DNA from: Ustulina deusta
Taxonomy: Eukaryota; Ascomycota; Sordariomycetes; Xylariales; Xylariaceae
Direction of reading: 5' to 3'
Length of the DNA stretch: 64,000 nt
Assembly: GCA_023159155.1 (NCBI GenBank)
Contig: JAJNNX010000036.1
Coordinates: 1 to 64,000 of the forward strand
Positions 14,435-27,900 of the stretch are shown in pieces; within the stretch, counting starts at the first letter, position 1; each line of letters starts with the position of its first letter. The notes beneath the pieces were generated by a model that saw only the letters and a program-made list of their open reading frames with translations, was not told the DNA's origin and searched no databases. The translations under genes were made by a program, and so were the position numbers.

Positions 14435-15843
14435 AAAAATAAATATATAGTTATACGTCTTAATTAAGATAATAATAAAAATAATAAAAATGCTAAAAAA
14501 ACTATAAAACTTATTAATCTAGCATAAACAAATAAAAATAAAATTTGAATTTTTTAGATTATATTATAAAAAAAAAATTTACTATAGCTAAAAAAACTAC
14601 TAAACGTAAGACTACTTCTATTAAAAATAACATACAAAAAAAAATACTATATTAAAAAGAATCTATTAAAATAAAAGGAATAATAAAAATACTAAAAGTA
14701 ATAGATCAGGCATTAAAAGTAAAAAATAGCTAACTATTACTATTAGATCGTCTAAAAATAATAATAATAATAATAATAATAAAAGTAATAATAATACTTT
14801 TAATTACTTATTTAATTTTAATAAAAGCAAGTTTTATATAGTATTATATAGCTATAAAAAATAAGTATTATATAATAGTAATAATTTAAAAAATAATATT
14901 TATAATAGGTCTAATAGTTGCTCGGCAATATTTAAAAAACTATGCAATAAAATAAGTAATTTTAATAAAACTATTATTTGCTTTAATAATAAAATAAATA
15001 AGTTTAACTTTTTTTATAACTTAATTATTAAAAGATTTACTAAACTATTTAGTAAACATAATAAAAGATCTTTTATAGCTAATAATTTTATATAAAGCTT
15101 TAAAATTAAGTATATAAATATTATAAAAGCTAAAAATTAAAAAAAAAATGTAAATTTTTATTTTTTAATAAAGCTAATATTTTAACTTTTAAGTTTATAT
15201 TTTTAAATAATAGTTTTAAGTTAATAATTATAAAATAACTAATAAAGCTTAGCTAAATAGATTTAATATAAATTAAATCTAACTATAAAAAAGCTATAAA
15301 TAACTTTAATAAATTTATTTTTTAGTTTTATACTTATTTAAAAAAATATATTAATAATCTTAAAAAAAAATATTGCAAAAGAATTAATTTAAACATTATA
15401 TAAAACAAGCTGAATAATTTAAAAACTTAACTTAATAGATATAAAATTAAATTTAAGCAATAAAATAAAGTTATTAGTAAGCTAGTTACTTAAATTAATA
15501 AGTTTAACCTTAATAATAATAAAATAACTAAAAAAGTTAATATTATTAGACTTTAATTATAAAAAGCGATATATATTACTAAAACATATAAAAAAAATAG
15601 TAAAAATATTTAAGCAAATAATAAAAATACTTAATAAGTATAAAAATATCTTTAATAAAATAAAGCAAAGCTTTATTAAATTAAACAAAATTATAAAAAT
15701 AATATAAAAATATAAAAACTAAAAAAATAATTAAAAATAAATACTACGCGTTATATAACAAAAAGAATTAAAAATATTAAATTATAAAAAATATCTATAA
15801 CCTAGAATAAATAGTTTTATTTAAAAGAAAAAGCACTTAATAA

Positions 15844-16000
15844 ACATAACTATAGATATATTAGCTATAGCTATAAATATATTTACTATATTTATAAGTA
15901 GGTAGATATTTTTATAATTTTATACTTAAAAAAAGAAATATTCATTTATATTTCATGCAATAATTATTATCCTTAATAAATAACTGAATCGCTATAATAA
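15844..16000 (+). repeat. Dispersed repeat, copy 2 of 2
   Basis: This is the better-preserved direct copy of 1300-1452. It keeps strings such as ATTTCATGCAATAATTATTATCC and TAACTGAATCGC that are degraded in copy 1. Confidence 0.5.
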
Positions 16001-17644
16001 TTTATATAAATTATAAGTTATTATTAATTTTTTATATTAAAATAAAATAGCTAGCATATATTAAATATTATATTATATATATTATATATTATATAAACAA
16101 ATCAAATATTTTAGCTAATTAATTATTAAAACTATTAAAAAAATCTATTTAAATTTTAAATAATTTCAATATTAAAAAAATTATATAACTAGTTTAGCTA
16201 TAATTAATAATAAAGTTTTATTTATGTTATAATTATAGTAGCTAAACTATATAGATTTTTAAATAATATTAAATTGTCATTATTTTAATACTAATTTATT
16301 ATTTAATATATTACTAAAATAAATTAAATAGTATTTTTTTATTTAATAAAGCAAACTATATAAAGTAGCAATATATTTAAAAGCTTTAAATAATCTATTA
16401 TATATAGCTAGAACTGCTTTATATACTAAAAAAGATTTTAAAATATTAAAAACAAAAGATTTATTAGTTTAAATAAAAAAAGAATATATTAATTATAGCT
16501 ATACTATTATTAAAATAATATATAAAAAAATAAACATTTTTAATATTTTAAAATAACTTTAATTAATTAATAAGTTATTACTAAATATTTCTAATATTAA
16601 TTAATAAAAATATTTAATAATAAGTTATTTAATTTATAATTTATTTTATTAATTTATATTAAATATATTACTAAATCAGTTAAAGCAAAACTAGTGCTTA
16701 ATATTTTATTTAAAATAATTTAATTTTTATTAATTTATATTAGAAAAACTATTAACTATTTAAAAAAATAAATTAGTAATAATATTAATATATTTATAAA
16801 TAATAAAACTATGATTTAGTATAAATTTAATAAATTAATTATAAAATTAATTATATTAAAACAGTTATAAATAAATAATAAAGTTAAAAAAACTAATAAT
16901 AATATTAAGTATATTATATTATAAAATGGTTTAATTTAGTAATATTTTAATTTTTAAATTTTATTAAAATTAATAATATATATTTATAATTATATATTTA
17001 AGCTATTTAAATATAGTATTTATTTTTTAATATTTAAAACCTAACTACTATAATAGTAATTAATAATTAATATAATTAATTATATTTAAAATTTAACTAA
17101 AAGAAAATACTAAGTATTCAAAAAAGTTAGTAATATATTATATAGTATTAATTATAAACAATTATTTTAATAGTTTAAAATTTTTTAAAAATTAAATATA
17201 AATATATTTATTAAACAAAATTATTTAGATTTATATTATAAAAAATTAAATATTATAAGTTTAGTTATATATAAATAAATTAAAACTATATTATAATAAA
17301 TTTTAAGCTATTATTGATTATTATTATAATAATATATATTAATTTTAAAGTTCTAGTAATATTTAATTTATTAATAAATATAATAAAAATACTTTATATT
17401 TAGTTTATATTAAAAATAGCTATTTAGTAAAAAGTTTATAATATATTAGTAAAACTATATTTAAAAAATTATTAATAATTAAAAAGAATATTATAATAAA
17501 AAAGATTATAATAACTTTATTTATAACTATATTAAATAATAAGTTATAATAATAATTAAAATAGTTATTTAATAAAAAAAATAATTATAGATATTATTAT
17601 TATTAGTTTTTATTAAGTTAATTTATTAAATTAATATAATAATA

Positions 17645-17860
17645 CATGTATAAAAAAGCACTATGCGTAGCCCTTAAGCACTAGGTACCAACTCACTTAA
17701 TTAAGGGCATAAATACCTTGTACTTCCGTTAAATACCCTAGTTAGTTTCTTTCTACAACCATACTTAATATAGACCTTTAGATCAGACCTAGTAATACTA
17801 AGTGATTAGTTCTATAGAGAGACCGTATTGAAGCACAACTATACCGCACAGTAACAACCT
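17645..17860 (+). mobile_element. GC-richer LTR-like relic
   Basis: This is an island of ordinary composition in A/T DNA. It begins near TGTATAAAAAAGCAC, contains ATAAATACC and runs such as CCTTTAGATCAGACC, and ends near CGCACAGTAACA. The TG...CA-like ends and size suggest an old LTR, but the flanks (ATACA and ACCTA) do not match, so no target duplication supports it. Confidence 0.35.
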
Positions 17861-18344
17861 ATTTAAAGAAATATTTAGTAGTATTTTAAAAGTAACAACT
17901 AAAGTATATATACTATTATTTTTTTTTTAGCATATAAATAAAGATTGCTTAATATAAAAATTATAATAAGTAGGCCTAAAATTATTTATTTTAATTATAA
18001 ATATTGTGTTATATATATGTTTAATTAAAATAAAAACTTAGTATTAAAAAAATAGCAAAAAACTTTATTTTTTAAGCTATTTTCAAAAATTAAAATAGTA
18101 CTCCTAATAAATATAAAGTTTATAACCTAAACTTCTAAAAACTTAATTATTAAAATAAAAAATAAAACATTAAAAATATAGGATTATAAAAATAATAAAA
18201 ATATAAAAAAAGCTATTAGTACTAATAAAAATAATAATTATAAAAACCTAAAAAACCTCGCTAAAAAAAACATACATAACTTAAACTTAGAATTAGATTA
18301 AAATAATAAAATAAATAATTCAAAAAATTGTTTTTATATAAAAG

Positions 18345-18475
18345 ATAAGTACGCTACTGGCTTGCTTGTGGTTCTGTGGGAACGTACGAGGGATAGTGCC
18401 TATATATTACCCCTCACGGTGGTTGTCGGATTTAATGTTATAGAGCGTACCGCATATAGTGTTTAGATCGCTTTA
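18345..18475. other. Unexplained GC-richer patch
   Basis: About 130 bp keeps CpG-containing strings such as GGAACGTACGAGGG and CCCCTCACGGTGG, with CTATATATTA between them. It is neither a tRNA nor a recognisable gene. It may be the surviving core of a short promoter-like LTR, but its ends could not be fixed. Confidence 0.35.
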
Positions 18476-18640
18476 TTTATTATTGTTTTTTATAAGTCCT
18501 ATTTTGTTTCTATGAAATATTTATTTATAAGCTTGCTAATAAATAAAGCTTAGCTATATTTACTAAGCTATATTATTAAACTATAACGTTTATATAATTA
18601 AATAATCCTACTATTTATATTTAATTAGTTTTTTTTATAG

Positions 18641-19371
18641 CTATTAGTTATAAGTTAAATCTAATATACTTTTTTAAAAAGAATTATTTTAGTAATTTTT
18701 TTTATATATATATTATTATAGCTATAAAAATAGTTATAAATAAATATTAAAATATAAATAATATATAAATAATTATATAAGCTAATTTTAAATATTATAT
18801 ATATTACTAAGCAACTATTTAAAATATAATATAACAAGCTTAGTAAGCAAAAACGTTTGTAAGAAAGTACGCTTATAACTTAGTAAGCAAGAATGTTTAT
18901 AGGAAAGTGCGCTTATAAATGCAGTGTGCGCAAGCTTACTCCTAGTATTGCTAGTGCTCAATACTTTAGTTCTAAGAACTTACTACGAAAATTTTGTAAA
19001 AGCCAAAAAAAAAAAAAAAAGAACAGAAAAAAGAGCTCTAGCAACACTAAAAATAAGCTTGCGTATACTGCATTTATAAGTATACCTTTCTATAAACGTT
19101 TTTGCTTACTAAGTTATAAACGTACCTTTATATAAATGTTCTTGCTTACTAAGCTTGTTATATTATATTTTAAATAGTTGCTTAATAATATATATAATAT
19201 TTAGAATTAATTTATATAATTATTTGCATGCTATATTAATTACTTATATATTATTTATGATTTAATATTTATTTATAACTATTTTTATAGCTATAGTAAT
19301 ATATATATATATAAAATCACTAAAGTAATTCTTTTTAAAAAAATATATTAGATTTAACTTATAGCTAGTAG
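18641..19371. mobile_element. Fold-back (long terminal inverted repeat) element
   Basis: The left arm, about 18641-18960, and right arm, about 19032-19371, are imperfect reverse complements; the outer ends read CTATTAGTTATAAGTTAAATC and the complement of GATTTAACTTATAGCTAGTAG. The centre is a loop of roughly 70 bp with a run of A. Each arm carries two tandem 40 bp units starting CTTAGTAAGCAA. The structure resembles a fold-back or MITE-type DNA transposon. No transposase is present, and the target duplication is unclear. A boundary repeat of another family begins 5 bp to its right. Confidence 0.7.
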
Positions 19372-19375
19372 TTAT

Positions 19376-19523
19376 TATAATAGTTAGTATAATCTTAGCA
19401 AGACCTATAAAAACTCCAAACCGATATAGCAATAAGATAGGAAGTCTATATATAGACCAACTTATAACTTTATAGTTATATATATAGAGTTTATATCTAT
19501 TTATTTTATAAACTCTAACTTTT

Positions 19524-19556
<33 letters not shown>

Positions 19557-22440
19557 TTTAGAATTTTTATTTATAATATTGATAAATTAGCTATAAAAGC
19601 TTTATTTAACTAATTATAATATAATTTTAAGTTTATTAATTATTTATTAATAAATATTTAATAAATATATATTTTTTATTTTGCTATATTTAATAAAATA
19701 TAAATAAACTTTTTTTTTTAATTATATATTTAATATAAAAAATTATATATTTTATAATATAAACTTAATTTTAATATAATTTTAATAAAACTTTTAATTT
19801 TTATATTATTTAAAAGTTAATAATTTATAAAAAACTTAATTTTAAATATTTTTATTTTATTTTTAGTTTTTAAACAATTAAAATAATTTTAATTTTTAAG
19901 TATAGCTAGTTTTTTATTATTAAATGATTTTAAAAAAAAGAATTTTATAAAAAAAAAAAATTTAAGTATTAAACTTTTTTATAAATGTTTTTTAAATAAA
20001 TTAATATTTAAAAAAAAATCTAAAAAAAACAAAAAGTTAAAACTTAAAAAAATAAAATTTAAACTAAAGTTAAAACAACTTAAAATAAATAGTATATTTA
20101 AAAATATATTAAAAAATATTATAACTATATAAGTTTATAATTTTGTATTAGTTTTAAAAGAACTTTTTTAATAAATAAATAAAATAAACTATTAATTTTT
20201 TAATATGTTTATTTTAATACTTTTAAAAAATAATTATAATTTAATAATAAAAAATATATTTAAAAATATTAACTTTAAACTTTTTAGTTTTATTATTTTA
20301 TTTATTTTTTATTTTATTAGTTTATTTTTTAATATTTTAAACTTTATTTATATTAAAAAAACTAAAATATAAAAAACTAATTTTAATAAGTTTATAAAAA
20401 ATAAAGCTTTATTTAATAATTAGGTTTATAAATTAATAAAAAAACTAAATAAAAATATTATTATATTTTAAACTAAAAATAGTTGATTTTAGTATATTAT
20501 AAATTAATTAAAAAAATATACTAAAAAATTAATAAAAATATATTTTTATTTAATTAAAAAATTATTTAATAATATTACTAAAATAATTTAAGTTTTATTA
20601 ATAATTTATTATAATTTTAATTAAATAATTATTGTTTATAAAATATTTTAAACTTATATATATAAAATTAATAAAAATATTAATTTATTAAATTATAATA
20701 AAAATATAAATTATAAACCTATTTTTATATAAATTTAAATATTTTTTTTAAATTATTTATTAATAAAATTATTAAATTAATATATAATATTAAACAAACT
20801 TATAAAAACTATTAATAAATTAAACTTATTAATTTAATTAAATAAAAATCTAATTTAAATAATTAAACCTTTAGTAAACTTATTTATTAATTTTTAGATA
20901 ATTTTAAAAGTTTTAAAATATTTATTTTAAAATAATTAAAATAAATATTAACTATAAAAAAAAAAGCTTATTAAAATAATAAAACTTGCTTTATTTATAT
21001 AAAAAAAATATATATATATATATTAATTAATTATTTTAAGTAAAAGCTTAAAGTTTTAAATATTTAATTAGTAAAAAAAAGCTATAATAAAAATAGCTCT
21101 AGCAATTTATTTAATTAAAAAAATAAATAAAACTAATAAAATTTTTTTTATTAATTTTTTTATTTATTTTAGTTAAAGTATATAACTAAAACAAATTAAT
21201 TATTTTTAAAATATTTATTTAATTATAAATTAATAATATTAAAATAAAAAGTTTAATTTTATATAATATTAAACTTTATATTTTTTTAATAATTAGTTAT
21301 AAGTTTATATAATAAATTAAATAATAATTAAAAATAAAAATAGTTTATTTAATTAAACTTTAAAAGCTTTATAATTATAAAAATAAAATAGTTAGCAAAA
21401 TTTATAAATATTTAATATATATTATAAAAATTAATAATTAATAATTTAAAAACTAAATATTTTAAATTATTAATTTTAATTATAATATTATTATTAGTAT
21501 TAAATAATTAATAAAACAAAATATTTTAATAAAAACTTAAAAATAATAATTAATTTAACTAAATAATTTATTTTTATTAGTTTAATTTTTATTAATAATT
21601 ATAATTAAACTTTTTAGTTATAAATAATAAAATATAAACTTAAAAATATAAAAAAATACTAATTAATATAATTAAATATTAAAAAAATATAAAAAAGATC
21701 TAGAACTTCCAAACTTAAAATAAAAAAAGTTTATATAATAACTTTAAAAAAAAAAAAACTAAGCTATTATTAAAAAAATTATATAAAACTTTTAGAATTA
21801 TTTCTATTAAAATAAATAAAAACAATTAATCAAAAAAATTTTAAAAAACTTTATTATAATTAAATTTATAATAACTAAAAATAATTATATTAAATTATTT
21901 AAAAAAAAATTTAAAAATAATTAATATTTTATAAAAAAAAAAATTTAAATTAATTAAATAGTACTATAAAAGATTTTTAATAATAAACTAATTTTATTTT
22001 TTAAAAAAAAAATTTTAAATATATAAAGTTAATATAAAACTTTTTATTTGTTTAATTATTATATTTAAAAAGATTTCTTTTAAAAAAAAAATCTAAAATT
22101 TTATTATTATTATAACTAAAATTTAATATAATATTAAAATTTAATAATAAAAAATATATTTTTAAGCTTTATTAATATTAAATATTTATATAATATATTT
22201 TATTTAAAAAAAAGTTCATAAATAAATTATTAATTATAAACTTTATTAAATAAAATATAAATTTATAATTAATTATTAATAAAAAAATATATATTTAAAA
22301 ACCTAAATTATATTAGTTTTAAATATTAATAATCTTATATTTGATTATTATAATATTATTTATTTTATAAAACTAAATATTATTAATTATAAAATTATAT
22401 TATTTTTTTTTTTAAACTTATAAAAAAATGTTTTAAAGTT
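19376..22440 (+). mobile_element. RIP-destroyed retroelement-like unit 2 (truncated)
   Basis: The unit starts with boundary repeat c (19376-19621) and follows the same internal order as units 1 and 3 until about 22440. There the sequence turns into an inverted copy of its own 19.4-21.4 kb part. No coding capacity remains. Confidence 0.5.
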
Positions 22441-24448
22441 TTTAAAGTTTAATTAATTAAACTATTTTTATTTTTAATTATTATTTAATTTATTATATAA
22501 ATTTATAATTAATTATTAAAAAATATATAAATTTTAATATTATATAAAATTAAAGTTTTTATTTTAATATTATTAATTTATAATTAAATAAATATTTTAA
22601 AAATAATTAATTTGTTTTAGTTATATATTTTAACTAAAATAAATAAAAAAATTAATAAAAAAAATTTTATTAGTTTTATTTATTTTTTTAATTAAATAAA
22701 TTGCTAGAGCTATTTTTAGTATAGCTTTTTTTTACTAATTAAATATTTAAAACTTTAAGCTTTTAATTAAAATAATTAATTAATATATATATATATATTT
22801 TTTTTTATAAATAAAATAAATTTTATTATTTTAATAAGCTTTTTTTTTATAGTTAATATTTATTTTAATTATTTTAAAATAAATATTTTAAAACTTTTAA
22901 AATTATCTAAAAATTAATAAATTAGTTTATTAAAAGTTTAATTATTTAAATTAAATTTTTATTTAATTAAGCTAATACGTTTAGTTTATTAATAGTTTTT
23001 ATAAATTTATTTAATATTATATATTAATTTAATAATTTTATTAATAAATAATTTATAAAAAATTTTTAAATTTATATAAAAATAGTTTTATAATTTATAT
23101 TTTTATTATAACTTAACAAATTAATATTTTTAAACTAAACTATTAAATAAAAAAATAAATTTATTAATATTTTTATTAATTTTATATATATAAATTTAAA
23201 ATATTTTATAAATAATAATTATTTAATTAAAATTATAATAAATTATTAATAAAACTTAAATTATTTTAATAATATTACTAAATAGTTTTTTAATTAAATA
23301 AAAATATATTTTTATTAATGTTTTAGTATATTTTTTTAATTAGCTTATAATATATTAAAATTAATTATTTTTAGTTTAAAATATAATAATATTTTTATTT
23401 AGCTTTTTTATTAATTTATAAACCTAATTATTAAATAAAATTTTATTTTTTATAAACTTATTAAAATTAATTTTTTATATTTTAGCTTTTTTAGTATAAA
23501 TAAGGTTTAAAATATTAAAAAATAAACTAATAAAATAAAAAGCAAATAAAACAATAAAATTATAAAATTTAAAATTAATATTTTTAAATATATTTTTTAT
23601 TATTAAATTATAGTTATTTTTTAAAAATATTATAATAAATATATTAAAAAATTAGCGCTTTATTTTTTTTATTTATTAAAAAAGTTTTATTAAAATTAAT
23701 ATAAAATTATAAACTTATATAATTATAATATTTAATATTATATTTTTAAGTATATTATTTATTTTAAATTATTTAAGTTCTAGTTTAAATTTTATTTTTT
23801 TAAGTTTTAACTTTTTATTTTTTTTAGATTTTTTTTTAAATATTAGTTTGTTTAAAACATTTATAAAAAAATCTAATACTTAATTTTTTTTTTTTTTATA
23901 AAAAAAAAATTTTAAAATTATTTAATAATAAAATATTAGCTATACTTAAAAATTAAAATTATTCTAATTATTTAAAAACTAAAAATAAAATAAAAATATT
24001 TAAAGTTAAGTTTTTTATAAATTATTAATTTTTAAATAATATAAAAATTAAAAATTTTATTAAAATTATATTAAAATTAGATTTATATTATAAAATATAT
24101 AATTTTTTATATTAAATATATAACTAAAAAAAAAAGTTTATTTATATTTTATTAATTATAACAAAATAAAAAATATATATTTATTAAATATTTATTAATA
24201 AATAATTAGTAAACTTAAAATAATATTATAATTAATTAAGTAAAATTTTTATAGCTAGTTTATTAATATTATAAATAAAAATTTTAAATTAAAAAAAAAA
24301 AAAATTTTTTAAATTTATAAAATAAATAAATATAAACTTTATATATATAGCTGCAAAGTTAGGTTGGTCCGTACATAGACTTTTTATTTTATTACTATAT
24401 AGGTCTTAAGTTTTTATAGGTCTTACTAAAATTATATTAATTATTATA
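22440..24448 (-). mobile_element. Inverted partial copy of the same unit
   Basis: Read on the minus strand from 24448, this region begins with boundary repeat d (24228-24448) and follows the same order as 19376 to about 21370. With unit 2 it forms a head-to-head inverted repeat with a spacer of about 1 kb. It stems either from nested insertion or from an inverted duplication before RIP. Confidence 0.5.
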
Positions 24449-24748
24449 AATATATAAAATATTTTGCTTATTTATATATATATTTATTTATTTTAATAGG
24501 TTCTAAGCCTAGAACAACTTACTTATATTATTTTTAATATAAATACTATTTAATAATTTTATTTAATTTAAACGCTAGTAGATCTATAACTTTTTATAAA
24601 TATTTTTTTAATTTTTTGCTATAATAAAACTTTCTAAAATATTTTAATATTAAATAAAAATATTAATTCTAAACAAAAGTTAATTTATTTTATTTATTTT
24701 ATAAATACTATATAATATATAAATATTTTATTTAATTTATATAATCTT

Positions 24749-24886
24749 TATAACAATTAGTATAGTTTTAGTAAGACCTACAAGAATTCTAAACCTATAT
24801 AATAATAAAATAGAAAATCTATATATAGATTAACCTAATTTTATAGCTATATATATAAAGTTTATATCTATTTATTTTATAAACTC

Positions 24887-24921
<35 letters not shown>

Positions 24922-27900
24922 TTTAAAATCTTTATTTATAATATTAATAAACTAGCTATAAAAGCTTTATTTTATTAATTATAATACTACTTTAAGTTTA
25001 TTAATTATTTATTAATAAATATTTAATAAATATATATATTTTTTTTTTATAATTAGCAAAATATAAATATATATTTTTTTTAATTATATATTTAATATAA
25101 AAAATTATATATTTTATAATATAAATTTAATTTTTATATTATTTAAAAATTAATAATTTATAAATAACTTAATTTTAAAAATTTTTATTTTATTTTTAGT
25201 TTTTAAATAATTAAAATAATTTTAATTTTTAAATATAGCTAACTTTTTATTATTAAATAATTTTAAAAAAAAATTTTATAAAAAAAAAAAAAATTAAGTA
25301 TTAGATTTTTTTATAAACGTTTTAAGCGAACTAATATTTAAAAAAAAATTTAAAAAAAACAAAAAATTAAAATTTAAAAAAGCAAAATTTAAACTAGAAC
25401 TTAAATAATTTAAAATAAATAATATATTTAAAAATATAATATTAAATATTATAGCTATATAAATTTATAATTTTATATTAGTTTTAATAAAACTTTTTTA
25501 ATAAATAAAAAAAATGAAATATTAATTTTTTAATATATTTATTTTAGTACTTTTAAAAAATAATTATAATTTAATAATAAAAAATATATTTAAAAATATT
25601 AATTTTAAATTTTTTAGTTTTATTATTTTATTTATTTTTTATTTTATTAGTTTATTTTTTAATATTTTGAACTTTATTTATATTAAAAAAGCTAAAATAT
25701 AAAAAACTAATATTAATAATTTTATAAAAAATAAAACTTTATTTAATAATTAAATTTATAAACTAATAAAAAAACTAAATAAAAATATTATTATATTTTA
25801 AACTAAAAATAGCTAATTTTAATATATTATAAATTAATTAAAAAAATATATTAAAAAATTAATAAAAATATATTTTTATTTAATTAAAAAACTATTTAAT
25901 AATATTATTAAAATAATTTAAGTTTTATTAATAATTTATTATAATTTTAATTAAATAATTATTATTTATAAAATATTTTAAATTTATATATATAAAATTA
26001 ATAAAAATATTAATTTGTTAAATTATAATAAAAATATAAATTATAAAACTATTTTTATATAAATTTAAAAAAAAATTTATATAAAGTTTTTATAAATTTA
26101 AATATTTTTTATAAATTATTTATTAATAAAATTATTAAATTAATATATAATATTAAATAAGTTTATAAAAACTATTAATAAATTAAATTTGCTAATTTAA
26201 TTAAATAAAAATCTAATTTAAATAATTAAACTTTTAATAAACTAGCTTATTAATTTTTAGCTAATTTTAAAAATTTTAAAATATTTATTTTAATTAAAAT
26301 TTAAAAGTTTTAAATATTTAATTAATAAAAAAAAGCTATAATAAAAATAGCTCTAGTAATTTATTTAATTTAAAAAATAAATAAAACTAATAAAAGTTTT
26401 TTTATTAGTTTTTTTATTTATTTTAATTAAAATATATAACTAAAATAAATTAATTATTTTTAAAATATTTATTTAATTATAAATTAATAATATTAACATA
26501 AAAATTTTAATTTTATATAATATTAAAGTTTATATTTTTTTAATAATTAGTTATAAGTTTATATAATAAATTAAGCAATAATTAAAAATAAAAATAGTTT
26601 GGCTAGCTAAACTTTAAAAGTTTTATAACTATTAAAATAAAATAATTAATAAAGTTTATAAATATTTAATATATATTATAAAAATTAATAATTAATAATT
26701 TAAAAATTAAATATTTTAAATTATTAATTTTAATTATAATATTATTATTAATATTAAATAATTAATAAAATAAAATATTTTAATAAAAATCTAAAAATAA
26801 TAATTAATTTAGCTAAATAATTTATTTTTATTAATTTAATTTTTATTAATAATTATAATTAAACTTTTTAGTTATAAATAATAAAATATAAACTTAAAAA
26901 TATAAAAAAATATAAATTAATATAATTAAGCGTTAAAAAAATATTATTAAATATTAAAATAACTTTTTAAAAATAAAATAATTATTTTAGAAATAATTAA
27001 AACTAAAAAAATAAAATAAAAACCTAGAACTTTTAAACTTAAAACAAAAAAAATTTATATAATAACTTTTAAAAAAAAAAACTAAGCTATTATTAAAAAA
27101 ATTATATAAAAGTTTTAGAATTATTTTAATTAAAATAAATAAAAATAATTAATTAAAAAAACTTTAAAAAAACTTATTATAATTAAGTTTATAATAACTA
27201 AAAATAATTATATTAAATTATTTAAAAAAAACTTAAAAATAATTATATTAAATTATTTAAAAAAAACTTAAAAATAATTAATATTTTATAAAAAAAATAA
27301 ATTTAAATTAATTAAATAGTACTATAAAAAACTTTTAATAATAAACTAATTTTATTTTTAAAAAAAAAAATTTTTTAATATATAAACTTAATATAAAACT
27401 TTTTGTTTTTTTAGCTATTATATTTAAAAAAGTTCTTTTTAAAAAAAAAATCTAAAACTTTATTATTATTATAACTAAAATTTAATATAATACTAAAACT
27501 TAATAATAAAAAATATATTTTTAATTTTTATTAATATTATATATTTATATAGTTTATTTTATTTAAAAAAAAGTTTATAAATAAACTACTAATTATAAAT
27601 TTTATTAAATAAAATATAAATTTAAATATTATTTTTGTTTTATTTATATTTAAACTTAAATTAATTAAATATAAATTTATAATTAATTATTAATAAAAAA
27701 ATATATATTTAAAAAATTAAATTATATTAGTTTTAAATATTAATAATATTATATTTAATTATTATAATATTATTTAATTTATAAAACTAAATATTATTAA
27801 AGTTTTTTATTAATTATTATTAATTATAAAATTATTTTTTTTTATTTTTTTTTAAACTTATAAAAAAATATTTTAATAAAAAGTTTTATTATTTAATTTA

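Noticed and set aside
18893..19135. 80-codon frame
   Set aside because: It runs across the arm and loop of the fold-back element; the lysine run comes from the A tract.
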